NCBI GenBank assembly: GCA_045541475.1
Contig: JAZQJI010000033.1
Location: forward strand, 1-64,000
Direction of reading: 5' to 3'
Source of the DNA: RGIG3077 sp045541475
GTDB lineage: Bacteria; Bacillota; Clostridia; Oscillospirales; Ruminococcaceae
DNA: 64,000 nt
Numbering within the stretch: the first letter of the stretch is position 1; each line of letters opens with the position of its first letter. A model generated the notes under the pieces. It was not told the DNA's origin and did no database searches. It was given only the letters and a program-made list of their open reading frames with translations. A program made the translations under genes and the position numbers. Below, piece after piece: positions 16,218 through 25,010 of the stretch.

Positions 16218-17971
16218 AGGTACTGATTTTAAATTCAGGCACAGGCACCCGAATGGGAGAATTAACGCAAAACCACCCCAAATGCCTGCTAAAGCTGAAT
16301 AATGGCGAAAACATTTTTTCGCGACAGCTTAAGGCTATTGAAGAATGTAACCTTACCGATATTATTGTAACAACGGGCAAGCACAAAAACGAATTGATTA
16401 AGCAAAGCAAACAGTTTTCAAAGCTTAAAATCACATTTGTCAACAACCCGCTTTACGCAACAACAAACTATATTTATTCAATCTACCTTGCAAAACAGCA
16501 TCTTGATGATGACATAATTCTCATTCACGGCGACCTTGTTTTTGATAAAACTCTCCTTTCTGATATTATCGCAAACCCAAAACCCTCGCTATGTCTTATA
16601 AACAAGCAAATCCCGCTCCCTTTAAAAGATTTTAAAGGCAGAATTGAAAATGGATATCTAAAGCAAGTATCAATTGATATTTTTGATGATAACTGTCACG
16701 CTTTGTTTCCGTTGTATAAATTATCAAAGCAAAGTATGCAGATTTGGCTTGATGAAATAACGGCGTTTGTTGAAAAAGGCATAACAAACGTTTACGCCGA
16801 AAACGCATTAAACAGTATTTCAGAAAATCTAAGTATCAAACCAATGCTCACAAACGGACATTATATTAATGAGATTGACACACCCGAAGATTACGTTCGT
16901 GTTAAAAACGAGGTATTTATGGCAGATAACAACACTTATTTTGAAATAACCGCATTAAAAAATCTTTTAGAAAAATACAATGCAAAAAGGCCCTTTGCAA
17001 TCATGGGCAGACACCTGCAAAACAGCAGTACCGATGCTTTTTTGAATACTTTAAACGCAGACCTTTGCAAATACTTTAACGTTAAAGAAAACCCCACCGA
17101 AGAAAGCGTGCTTGATGCGCAAAACGCCTTTGAACAGCACAATGCCGATTTGCTTATATCCATCGGCGGTGGCAGCGCAATTGATACAGCCAAGGCGGTA
17201 AAATACAATCTGCTTTTGCGCAATCCCGAATATTCAAAGCTTGCGCACATTGCCATACCCACAACGGCAGGCTCAGGCAGTGAAGCAACACGCTTTTCCG
17301 TTATTACCTACGGCGGCTCAAAATGTTCACTTACACATGATTTAATCCTACCTGAAAGTGCAATACTTGATAGCACCCTGCTTTATAGCATGAACGCCCA
17401 ACAGCGCAAGGTTTCGCTTATAGATGCGCTCTGCCACAGTGTTGAAAGCCTGCTTTCTCGCAATGCAACCGAAGAAAGCAAGCGCTTTGCAACACTTTCA
17501 ATCAAGATAATTCTTGAAAACTACAAAGCCTTTGCCACTAACAACACCGCCGTTTTTGATAAAATCTTTACAGCTTCAAACTACGCAGGCAGGGCTATCA
17601 ACATATCAAAAACCGCTTTCGGCCATGCTTTAAGCTACACCCTTACAACCGAATATGGTATACAGCACGGTCAGGCGGTTGCAATCTGCCTTATTCATGC
17701 GCTTAAATATGCCGAAAACACGGGCAATTTTGCCGATGAACTCAAACACCTTTCAAGCGCTTTGTTATGTGATGACAACCAAACCCCGTCACAAAAGCTT
17801 AATGCCATATATTATGATATGGATATGATGCACCCGTTTGATTTAAGCTCCGCCAACGCTAAAAATTTGGCGCAAAAAGTAAATGCCGAAAGAGTAAACA
17901 ATGCAATCATCAGCTTTAAATCTGATGATTTATGCGCCGTTTATGCCGATATAATTTCAAATTACACGTAA
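16214..17971 (+). CDS. Fused cytidylyltransferase and phosphonoacetaldehyde reductase-like dehydrogenase
   Basis: A 585-residue two-domain protein. Residues 1-235 form a nucleotidyltransferase with GTGTRMG at the N-terminus, a PKCLLKL lysine motif, and the metal Asp in IHGDLVFD, as in LicC/PntC CTP-using enzymes. Residues about 245-585 form an iron-type alcohol dehydrogenase with GGGSAIDTAK (318-327) and metal ligands Asp404, His408 (DALCH) and two later histidines in GHALSY and IQHGQAV. The dehydrogenase family includes PhpC/FomC, which reduce phosphonoacetaldehyde to 2-hydroxyethylphosphonate. The fusion could therefore make CMP-hydroxyethylphosphonate from the aldehyde. No aminotransferase for aminoethylphosphonate lies nearby. 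It is the last gene of the operon. Confidence 0.85.
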   Translation: MKVLILNSGTGTRMGELTQNHPKCLLKLNNGENIFSRQLKAIEECNLTDIIVTTGKHKNELIKQSKQFSKLKITFVNNPLYATTNYIYSIYLAKQHLDDDIILIHGDLVFDKTLLSDIIANPKPSLCLINKQIPLPLKDFKGRIENGYLKQVSIDIFDDNCHALFPLYKLSKQSMQIWLDEITAFVEKGITNVYAENALNSISENLSIKPMLTNGHYINEIDTPEDYVRVKNEVFMADNNTYFEITALKNLLEKYNAKRPFAIMGRHLQNSSTDAFLNTLNADLCKYFNVKENPTEESVLDAQNAFEQHNADLLISIGGGSAIDTAKAVKYNLLLRNPEYSKLAHIAIPTTAGSGSEATRFSVITYGGSKCSLTHDLILPESAILDSTLLYSMNAQQRKVSLIDALCHSVESLLSRNATEESKRFATLSIKIILENYKAFATNNTAVFDKIFTASNYAGRAINISKTAFGHALSYTLTTEYGIQHGQAVAICLIHALKYAENTGNFADELKHLSSALLCDDNQTPSQKLNAIYYDMDMMHPFDLSSANAKNLAQKVNAERVNNAIISFKSDDLCAVYADIISNYT

Positions 17972-17978
17972 AAAAGCA

Positions 17979-18017
17979 AAAACCTGAGAAGAATAATTGT
18001 TTCTTCTCAGGTTTTTT
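17979..18017. terminator. Bidirectional terminator after the phosphonate operon
   Basis: AAAACCTGAGAAGAA (17979-17993) pairs with TTCTTCTCAGGTTTT, ending in a T-run on the plus strand. On the minus strand the stem is followed by TTTTTGCTTTTTT, so it also terminates the DUF3592 gene. Confidence 0.9.
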
Positions 18018-18033
18018 CATTTATAGATATCAA

Positions 18034-18576
18034 TTAAAAAATCAAGTAAAAAAGTCCTGCCAAAGCTATAAGACCGCCGCCGACAATGGCAAGCACCTTT
18101 CCCGCAGTGCTGCTTGCCAAAACAACCTTTTCTGCAAAGGACTGCTCAGGCTTTTCGGGATTGTAAATCACCTGCATCTCACTGCCCAACGGCCATAGTT
18201 CCTGCGCAAGCTTATCATAATCGCAATGATTTCCCACTATTCTTATGTGAAAATAATCATTTTCCGATATATACATCTTATTATTATTGCCCGATTTTTC
18301 ATCCGCTTTCACCAAAGACCTTTGACTTGCCACAACACCCTTGTAATGTCTGTATGCCTTGTAAGCTATGCCGTTTACAAAAAATTCAACAACAGGCGCA
18401 ACTGACATTGCGTTCTGATTTCTTTTGTATTTATAGTCAACAACCGTTCCTGTTGTTGTTTCTGTGCATTTGTTTTTAACATTGCTTGCGTGCGCCAAAA
18501 ACGGCACGGAAATAAGCGCAACCAAAAGTCCCGCTCCCACTATTGAAATACACACTATCGCTGTTGCTGTCAACAT
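18034..18576 (-). CDS. DUF3592-type membrane protein
   Basis: A 180-residue protein with one hydrophobic helix at each end and a beta-rich middle, the usual DUF3592 layout. The middle contains TTGTVVDYKYKR, VAPVVEFFVNGIAYKAY and the late VIYNPEKPEQSF. ATG 18576 is chosen over TTG 18585 because GAGG lies about 10 nt upstream of the ATG and only a base or two from the TTG. Function is unknown. The middle domain is probably outside the cell between the two helices. Confidence 0.75.
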   Translation of the reverse strand: MLTATAIVCISIVGAGLLVALISVPFLAHASNVKNKCTETTTGTVVDYKYKRNQNAMSVAPVVEFFVNGIAYKAYRHYKGVVASQRSLVKADEKSGNNNKMYISENDYFHIRIVGNHCDYDKLAQELWPLGSEMQVIYNPEKPEQSFAEKVVLASSTAGKVLAIVGGGLIALAGLFYLIF

Positions 18577-18619
18577 AAAATCCAAACCTCACAATTTTCT
18601 GTTTTATTTCATATAAAGG

Positions 18620-19741
18620 TTACTGCGGCGGTGAAGCCACCATTGCGTACAGCTCCAGCACCGAACCAAACCTCTGCTCCTCTGAAGTGCACATGGCCGA
18701 TATCGCAATATATCTCTTATCTTGATTTTCAAAAACCGCAATCAGACATTTGCCCGCATTTGCGGTAGTGCCCGTTTTCAGTCCGATAGCGTCTGCACAG
18801 TAATACTGCCCCTCGGGGTTTAAAAGCGCATTTGTGCTGTTCCATGTAATACTCTGCCCCGATTCAAAAACGACGTATTTGCTGTAACAGCTGACAATCT
18901 CCAAAATCTCCTCATTGCCGATAGCATAAGTCGAGATAATTGCCAAATCCTCAACAGTTGTATATTGATTTTCATCGTCCCACCCCTCAGGGTTTACAAA
19001 GTGACTGTTATTCATGCCAACATACTGCGCATAATCATTCATCAAACCAACAAAATACGCAACAGCATCAGTATCGCTCAAATTCGCATTGCCGCTTTCA
19101 ATTCTCGCAACATTCACCGCAATCGTATACGCCGCATCATTGCCGGAGCTCATCAGCATACCCGTGAGCAAATCATACAAAGTCAGCATTTGCCCCTGAC
19201 TTATAAGGCACAGGCTCGAACTGCTTTTTACAAGATTAAGCTCACTGCCCACTGTAAAAACCGTATCGCTTGATACATATTTAAGTGCCGTACACGCAGT
19301 AAGCAGCTTTGTCAAGCTCGCAGGATAAATCCGCTCGCTACTGCCCTTTTGGTACAATGGCATAAGCGTATCTGCGGTGTAAAGCCCCGCATAAGCAGGA
19401 ATAATATCCGTAACAGTTGTGGTAACAGCCGTTGTTGTTGTAATTGGAGAAGTGGTTGTTATTGTTGCAGTTGTCGTCGTAATAGTCGTGGTGGTGGTCG
19501 TCGTTGTTGTAGTCGTTGTCGTTGTAGTCGTGGTCGTAACCGTAGTTGTTGCCGCAGTAGTCGCCAAAGTTGTGCTTTCATCAGTTGCCTGCGTAACGCT
19601 CATTCCCGATGTCGCCGCTGTTGTTGATACAAAGCTCTTGCCCGCATCTTCGCTATTTCCGCCGCACGATGCCAAACACAATAGCGATACAAAACACACC
19701 ATTGTGCAAACAGCGCCAAAAATCCTTCTCGTAAAAATCAT
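18620..19741 (-). CDS. Lipoprotein D-alanyl-D-alanine carboxypeptidase (S11)
   Basis: A 373-residue penicillin-binding carboxypeptidase. The N-terminal signal ends in a lipobox (LLCLASCGGN), so it is lipid-anchored outside. A threonine-rich linker with a run of about 18 Thr (around 19470-19540) separates the anchor from the enzyme. Catalytic motifs are SxxK in PASLTKLLTA, SGN in SSGNDAAY, and KTG in LKTGTTANAGKC. It trims the terminal D-Ala of peptidoglycan stem peptides. ATG 19741 is preferred over ATG 19795 because the promoter -10 ends at 19799, too close for an upstream start. However, AAGGG lies very close to 19741, so the start is uncertain. Confidence 0.85.
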   Translation of the reverse strand: MIFTRRIFGAVCTMVCFVSLLCLASCGGNSEDAGKSFVSTTAATSGMSVTQATDESTTLATTAATTTVTTTTTTTTTTTTTTTTTTITTTTATITTTSPITTTTAVTTTVTDIIPAYAGLYTADTLMPLYQKGSSERIYPASLTKLLTACTALKYVSSDTVFTVGSELNLVKSSSSLCLISQGQMLTLYDLLTGMLMSSGNDAAYTIAVNVARIESGNANLSDTDAVAYFVGLMNDYAQYVGMNNSHFVNPEGWDDENQYTTVEDLAIISTYAIGNEEILEIVSCYSKYVVFESGQSITWNSTNALLNPEGQYYCADAIGLKTGTTANAGKCLIAVFENQDKRYIAISAMCTSEEQRFGSVLELYAMVASPPQ

Positions 19742-19798
19742 ACCCTTTCGCTTTGTCCTGTTTATATCATGATTGATTTTTCTTAGTTCACTCATCAC

Positions 19799-19827
19799 AT
19801 TATACCATAGTGTAAAGAATATTTCAA
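19799..19827 (-). promoter_or_regulatory. Promoter of the carboxypeptidase gene
   Basis: On the minus strand TTGAAA (19827-19822), a 17-bp spacer and TATAAT (19804-19799) with extended -10 TG. The predicted start of transcription is near 19792. Confidence 0.8.
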
Positions 19828-19843
19828 CGCAAAGTTTATGCAC

Positions 19844-19882
19844 AAAAAAGATAACCCGCAAAGCATTTTTGCTTTGCAGGTT
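19844..19882 (-). terminator. Terminator of the XRE regulator gene
   Basis: AACCCGCAAAGCA (19853-19865) pairs with TGCTTTGCAGGTT (19870-19882), one mismatch. On the minus strand ATCTTTTTTG follows. Confidence 0.85.
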
Positions 19883-19902
19883 AGTGTGATATTGGAATTG
19901 GA

Positions 19903-20514
19903 TTATCCCTTTCTTAATAACTTTTTCTGCCAAGATTTCTCGTTACATTTCGGACATCTCATATACCTTGTTCTGTTTATGTGAACAGCCCAGAATACAC
20001 TACTGTATTTGGGAACATATCTGTGTCCGCACTTTTGACATTCATAGTAGCCTGCTTTTTGCTCGATTTTTAGAGCAAATGGAGTTGCAACTAAAAGAGG
20101 AATTATACTTGCTAAGGTAATTACTGTGCCTAACCATTCTTCCATCGGCACAGTTTTAACAATTATCACCGAAGCAATAAGCGGTATTATACAGCATATT
20201 CCCATTACAATTTCCATACAAAGCAATCTTTTATCACTTTCCTCTTTTTGCTTTACCATTTCAAGCAAATTGTTTTCTAATTCCTTGTTGTAATTATCCA
20301 TCGTAACTACCTCCCCACTCAACAAATCATTTACAGTGATTTTGAGAATATCACACAATTCAAGCATAATGGACGAGTCCGGTATCGATTTGCCCGTTTC
20401 CCATTTTGATACTGCCCTGTCTGTGATATTCAATTTTTCTGCCAACTGCATTTGGGTTAAGCTTGCCTTTTTTCTACACTCAGCAATGAATTTGCCAACT
20501 TTTATCTGATCCAT
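19903..20514 (-). CDS. XRE-family regulator with membrane helices and zinc ribbon
   Basis: A 203-residue protein. An N-terminal helix-turn-helix (residues 1-62, with SLTQMQLAEKLNITDRAVSKWE) is followed by a coiled region, two hydrophobic helices (about 100-150, IVMGICCIIPLIASVIIV and TVITLASIIPLLVATPF) and a C-terminal zinc ribbon with paired cysteines (CQKCGHRY and CPKCNEKSW). ATG 20514 has GGAG 8 nt upstream. This architecture is widespread in Firmicutes and probably senses an envelope signal. Target genes are unknown. The inverted repeat at 20567-20603 upstream may be its own operator. Confidence 0.82.
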   Translation of the reverse strand: MDQIKVGKFIAECRKKASLTQMQLAEKLNITDRAVSKWETGKSIPDSSIMLELCDILKITVNDLLSGEVVTMDNYNKELENNLLEMVKQKEESDKRLLCMEIVMGICCIIPLIASVIIVKTVPMEEWLGTVITLASIIPLLVATPFALKIEQKAGYYECQKCGHRYVPKYSSVFWAVHINRTRYMRCPKCNEKSWQKKLLRKG

Positions 20515-20566
20515 AGGTTGTCTCCTTTCACTTTCAGTATAGCTAATTATGGGAACAAAATACACA

Positions 20567-20603
20567 CACCGTTGGTTGAGTGGGGAGAAATCAACCATTG
20601 GTG
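20567..20603. promoter_or_regulatory. Inverted repeat upstream of the XRE gene
   Basis: Arms of 13 bp, CACCGTTGGTTGA (20567-20579) and TCAACCATTGGTG (20591-20603), match at 11 positions around an 11-nt spacer. A TATACT-like -10 for the regulator lies about 30 bp closer to the gene. It is a candidate autoregulatory operator. Confidence 0.4.
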
Positions 20604-20673
20604 GAGTAAAAAAGCGGCGTCAAATCCTTATTCATCTCTCCAACCATTATATCAACAAAATTTAGCAAAGTCA

Positions 20674-20708
20674 ACAAAACAAAGAACCGCCCGATAAATC
20701 GAGCGGTC
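20674..20708 (-). terminator. Terminator of the double-esterase gene
   Basis: A stem between 20685-20694 and about 20699-20708 (AACCGCCCGA with TCGAGCGGTC, one mismatch) is followed on the minus strand by CTTTGTTTTGTTG. Confidence 0.65.
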
Positions 20709-20732
20709 CTTGTTCCTTTATATCGCACACTT

Positions 20733-23711
20733 TTAAGATACATAATTGGAAAGCGGAATGTTAAGTCCCTTAATACCGTTTGCAATAATACCCGCAACAA
20801 CATTTGCACCAGTTTCGGTGAAGTGAGTAAAGTCGGTGCTGCTATCACTGGTAGAGCCCATGTAGTAGTTGTAAACTGTATTATAAGCCGTAGAATTAAA
20901 ATTGTCAGTCATTGCCTGACCTAAATCAAAGTACGGAATATCATACTTATCAGCCAACATTCTGCAAGCCGAATCAATATTTCTGTAACCTACTGTAAAC
21001 GGCTGCGACTGATTCTTTATAGAAAGTGTCGGGCTCATCAGAATAGGTGTTGCGCCTTTATTAATTGCACCTTCGATATAGAAAGACATATAATACTCAA
21101 ACGAGCCTTGAGCAGGATTGTCAACATATCCGCAAACGGGCGCATAACGCTCAGCATTTGATGAAGCGCCATCATTAATACCAAAGCAAACGATAAGATA
21201 ATCTCCGCTCTGGATAGAATCGAGAATAGTTGTCAATCTGCCGTTGTCATAAAAACTCTTTGAGCTTCTGCCTGCAATTGCATGGTTGCTTACAGTCACT
21301 TCAGAACCAAAATAATTGCCAAGATAATATCCCCAGCCCTGCTGCGGAGCATAGCTCTCCTTGTAGCTCTGTGCCGTCGAATCACTTGCGATATAGACTG
21401 TTATTCCGTCCGTATCCGTAATTTCTCCGCCGCCTGTGTTCTCTTCGGGAACATAAGGCTCAGCAATAGGTTCATCAGTAAAGCTAAGGCGAACATAATC
21501 CATATTAGGTGCACCCTCACTCATTGCCGATGTAAGCGAAATTGTATTAATGCCTTTCTGCAAGGGCAAAACAATTCCTCTTTCTTCCCATGTTGTCCAT
21601 GCCGAAGTTGTCAAAAAGCTCTGCATCCATACATCTGTACTGCCGCTTACTGAAATCAGCATTGTTCTGTCATTTGCTGAAGCATTAGCGATCTTGAATG
21701 AGCAGAGATAATTGCCCGTGTAGGGAACATTTACAGTATATTGCATTGTACTGCCAACAACATTATCAAGGTTAAGGTAATAATCTTTTACATAGCCTGC
21801 GTTGTTGTTTTCAATAATACCGCCTGCATAAGTTGCGTCAACACCGTAGTATTTTGCATCGGCAAAAGTGCCTTCACGCTTAAGAATATACTCGTTCAAA
21901 ACCTTTGCATCTGCACCTGTTATGCTGTAATCTCCGCTGATTTCTGCAGCATTTTCTGCCGCATAATCATCAAAGCCGCCCGTAATGCCACGCTTCATAG
22001 CAAGCGTATCAATAATATTGATTGTTTCGTCGCCGTTCAAATCGCCCTGCCAGTAAGGATTATCAAGCTTGCCTTCATTAACCTTAATAAGCTGCCATTG
22101 CTGATTGGTTGTGCCGTCAATTTCCCATTCAATAGCATTGGCGCCCTCTTCAGTAGAGCCGGAAGTAATACCTATACAGCTTGCATCTGCTGAAACCTTT
22201 GTGCGTATTGTATATGCGCCGCTTGATTCTTTATAAATCTTGTATTCCTGCGCATCGCAGTAGGTGTTTTCGTAAATACCGATATTTGTGCCGTTTGCAG
22301 CATTTGCATAAGCAACGTCAAGCATATATGTATTGCCGTCGCCTACCTGAGAGTAAAGATAATAATATCCCTCGTTAGCGGTTTTTATAAATTTCCAGGT
22401 ATTTGCGCCGCTAATTCCCTTGTTTGCCGATTGACATACGTTTGAATTGTTTGCAGCAACGCCGCCTTCAACTGTAAGATAAAGGCCGCTGTTAACGTTC
22501 TTTATCATATAAATGCTGCCGTTTTCAAACTCAGAACCTACCAAAGTACTTGCATTAAAGTTCACAGCCTCGTCCATAAGCTGCGCAAGAATTGTAGCTC
22601 CTGCACGGTTGGGATGAAGAGTATCGCCGTCCATGTAAAGCTCATAAACTGCATCCTGACCAATTGAAAGACAATAATCCTGCCAGAGATTAAAAAGGTC
22701 AACAACCTCAATGCCAAGCTCCGAACCAATTGTATCTAAAGTGCCGCCAAACCAACGGCCTGTAAGCAATTTGGAAAGCGAAATATCACCTGCACGGCCC
22801 TGCTGCTTTACAAGAATAACTCTCATTCCCTTTGCCATTGCACGCTGAGCCATATCCTTAACCGTGGTGTAATATTCATCTGCGTTGGAATAGTTTGTAT
22901 CGTTGATACCAATCGAGATTACATAAATATCTCCCGATTTTCCGTAGGTTTCAATCGCATCAAACTGACCTGCATCAACAAAACCCTTAGCATACTGTCC
23001 ACTTGCGGCCATGTTTCTTATCTGCCATTTGTCAGTGCCTATAACCGAAGGAAGCATCTGTCCCCAGCCTGCCTGAGCCGAGGTTTCAAGCGGATAGTAA
23101 TTGCATACGGTTGAGTCACCGCAAATCCAGATTGTAGGATTTGTTGCAGTGCTCTCTGAAATCTGTGTTATTTCCAAAGCCGAAAGTGTAAACGCATATC
23201 CTGCCTTGCCTGCACAACAGCAAATGTTCAACTGACCGTCAGTTATCGGAATCTGGAAAGTATCGGTAGCATTATTGCCGGTAAGGTTTATAAGCTGAAG
23301 CATACCTTCTGCCGCAACGCTTGTGCGGTTTGTGTTGCCGAGCCATACCGTTACCTGATAAAGACCGTTGGGCACATCAGCGCAAAACGTTGCAGTGCCG
23401 TTGTTTGTAGAGTTTGTAAACTGTACGGCATCACTTAAAGCGCCGCTGCCTGCCGCACTTACATTCGTTACTGTGCAATTTGAGCTGAAACCGTATCCCG
23501 TTGACGAGCTGTAACCTGTTGAAGCGGTAACCCCCGTGTAACCGCTTGCTGTACCGCCGTTGCCAAAATCAAACTTCCAATAGCTTGAAGCAGCGTTTAC
23601 TGATTTGCCACCCGTAAACGAAAACTGCAAAAGTACAAGCAGCATAATTGCAACACTTGCTGCAAAAGCAATTATGCGCTTGCCCAAAGAAATAGATGCT
23701 GTGTTTTTCAT
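20733..23711 (-). CDS. Cellulosomal protein with two SGNH (CE12-like) esterase domains
   Basis: A secreted 992-residue modular enzyme. The order is: signal peptide (1-40); beta-sandwich N-domain opening SSYWKFDFGNGG; SGNH esterase 1 (about 195-395, Ser in ICGDSTVCNYY, Asp/His in DGDTLHPNRAG); ricin-type lectin repeats (about 395-545); dockerin (about 555-615, GDLNGDETIN and EISGDYSITGAD); CBM35-like module (about 625-750); SGNH esterase 2 (about 770-992, Ser in IASDSTAQSY, late TDFTHFTETGA). Both esterases resemble rhamnogalacturonan acetylesterases, so pectin deacetylation is likely. ATG 23711 fits the signal peptide; AAAGGG is 12 nt upstream. Having a central dockerin flanked by two esterases is uncommon. 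Confidence 0.85.
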   Translation of the reverse strand: MKNTASISLGKRIIAFAASVAIMLLVLLQFSFTGGKSVNAASSYWKFDFGNGGTASGYTGVTASTGYSSSTGYGFSSNCTVTNVSAAGSGALSDAVQFTNSTNNGTATFCADVPNGLYQVTVWLGNTNRTSVAAEGMLQLINLTGNNATDTFQIPITDGQLNICCCAGKAGYAFTLSALEITQISESTATNPTIWICGDSTVCNYYPLETSAQAGWGQMLPSVIGTDKWQIRNMAASGQYAKGFVDAGQFDAIETYGKSGDIYVISIGINDTNYSNADEYYTTVKDMAQRAMAKGMRVILVKQQGRAGDISLSKLLTGRWFGGTLDTIGSELGIEVVDLFNLWQDYCLSIGQDAVYELYMDGDTLHPNRAGATILAQLMDEAVNFNASTLVGSEFENGSIYMIKNVNSGLYLTVEGGVAANNSNVCQSANKGISGANTWKFIKTANEGYYYLYSQVGDGNTYMLDVAYANAANGTNIGIYENTYCDAQEYKIYKESSGAYTIRTKVSADASCIGITSGSTEEGANAIEWEIDGTTNQQWQLIKVNEGKLDNPYWQGDLNGDETINIIDTLAMKRGITGGFDDYAAENAAEISGDYSITGADAKVLNEYILKREGTFADAKYYGVDATYAGGIIENNNAGYVKDYYLNLDNVVGSTMQYTVNVPYTGNYLCSFKIANASANDRTMLISVSGSTDVWMQSFLTTSAWTTWEERGIVLPLQKGINTISLTSAMSEGAPNMDYVRLSFTDEPIAEPYVPEENTGGGEITDTDGITVYIASDSTAQSYKESYAPQQGWGYYLGNYFGSEVTVSNHAIAGRSSKSFYDNGRLTTILDSIQSGDYLIVCFGINDGASSNAERYAPVCGYVDNPAQGSFEYYMSFYIEGAINKGATPILMSPTLSIKNQSQPFTVGYRNIDSACRMLADKYDIPYFDLGQAMTDNFNSTAYNTVYNYYMGSTSDSSTDFTHFTETGANVVAGIIANGIKGLNIPLSNYVS

Positions 23712-23920
23712 AAAACAATTTATCCCTTTCATCATATTTTAAACCCTGTGCATCAATTATTAATAATTTTAGCATTGGCTATATTAAAAGTCAATGTGAA
23801 TTTCAATGATTTTGGTGTCATTTTCTGCTTGCAGTTTCTCAAAAAGGATAGTCTACAACTGCACTTTTTAGCTTATATTTAATCTGACAAGCTAAATAAT
23901 ATATTTTTTTCAAAAAGCTC

Positions 23921-23959
23921 TTGACAAACCGTAATTATTATGATATCATTTTGATATCA
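23921..23959 (+). promoter_or_regulatory. Promoter with tandem palindromes before the SPFH gene
   Basis: TTGACA (23921-23926), 17-bp spacer, TATCAT (23944-23949). Two copies of the palindrome TGATATCA (23941-23948 and 23952-23959) lie 11 bp apart, about one helical turn, and overlap the -10 and start site. This suggests cooperative binding by a small regulator, possibly the ribbon-helix-helix protein encoded at 25011. Confidence 0.65.
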
Positions 23960-23995
23960 CATTAATATTGTTGTGATAGAAAGGGATATATTATT

Positions 23996-25009
23996 ATGGA
24001 AGAAAAGATTTTGAGAACGAAGAAGAACGGCATGGCAGTTTTGCTGCTTACAATTATTTTGTACTTAGCCGCAATTGGTGTAACTGTTATAGGTGCAATC
24101 AATGATAATACTGCATGGGGTATTGCTTTGGCGGTTGTCGGCATCATTTGGCTGTGCATTGGCTGGATACCTTTTTGCGGACTTAAAGTGTTAAAACCGC
24201 AGGAAGCACTTGTTTTAACGCTTTTCGGCAAGTATATCGGCACATTAAAGGGTGATGGATTTTATTATGTAAACCCGTTTGTTTCCGCAGTAAACCCCGC
24301 AGCACAGACAAAGCTGCGTCAAAGCGGCGATGTAGCTTCAAACGGCACACACATCAACATCAGCGGAGAAGAAATAAGTGCAACAGTATCAGTAAGCAAA
24401 AAAATATCGCTTAAAATCATGACACTTAACAACAACCGCCAGAAAATCAACGATTGCTTGGGTAACCCCGTTGAAATCGGCATTGCTGTTACATGGCGTG
24501 TTGTGGACACAGCAAAAGCTGTTTTTGAGGTTGACAATTACAAGGAATACCTTTCGCTGCAGTGTGACAGCGCTTTGAGAAATATTGTAAGACTTTACCC
24601 TTACGATGTTGCTCCCAATGTTGATACAACAGGTGATGGCATTGCAGACGAAGGCAGCTTAAGAGGCTCCAGCGAGGTTGTTGCCGCAAGAATCAGAGAA
24701 GAAATTCAGCAAAAGGTTGAAATGGCAGGTCTTGAAATTGTTGAAGCACGCATAACCTACCTTGCTTATGCGCCCGAAATTGCGGCTGTTATGTTACAAA
24801 GACAGCAGGCTTCCGCAATAATTGACGCAAGAAAAATGATTGTTGACGGCGCTGTTGGCATGGTTGAAATGGCTCTTGAGAGAATTTCGCAAAACAATGT
24901 TGTTGAGCTTGACGACGAGCGCAAGGCAGCTATGGTTTCCAATTTACTTGTTGTTTTGTGCGGCAATCACGATGCTCAGCCTGTTGTAAATTCAGGTTCG
25001 CTGTATTAA
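23996..25009 (+). CDS. SPFH/band-7 domain membrane protein
   Basis: A 337-residue protein with two N-terminal membrane helices (about 13-60), then a band-7 domain beginning LKVLKPQEALVLTLFGKYIGT. Further SPFH features are GIAVTWRVVDTAKAVFEV, the ARIREEIQQKVEMAGLEIVEARITYL segment and AAVMLQRQQA near the end. The family forms oligomeric scaffolds at membranes (flotillin/stomatin/HflK-like). The stop is one base before the start of a ribbon-helix-helix gene, a pairing common in Firmicutes. Function of this subgroup is unknown. Confidence 0.9.
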   Translation: MEEKILRTKKNGMAVLLLTIILYLAAIGVTVIGAINDNTAWGIALAVVGIIWLCIGWIPFCGLKVLKPQEALVLTLFGKYIGTLKGDGFYYVNPFVSAVNPAAQTKLRQSGDVASNGTHINISGEEISATVSVSKKISLKIMTLNNNRQKINDCLGNPVEIGIAVTWRVVDTAKAVFEVDNYKEYLSLQCDSALRNIVRLYPYDVAPNVDTTGDGIADEGSLRGSSEVVAARIREEIQQKVEMAGLEIVEARITYLAYAPEIAAVMLQRQQASAIIDARKMIVDGAVGMVEMALERISQNNVVELDDERKAAMVSNLLVVLCGNHDAQPVVNSGSLY

Positions 25010-25010
25010 T

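Noticed and set aside
9262..17971. Aminoethylphosphonate pathway with an aminotransferase
   Set aside because: No PLP-dependent aminotransferase is encoded in the operon; the dehydrogenase domain points to hydroxyethylphosphonate instead.
19349..19772. Long Cys/Arg- and Val-rich reading frames on the plus strand
   Set aside because: They are antisense to the poly-Thr codons of the carboxypeptidase gene; low complexity, no ribosome site.
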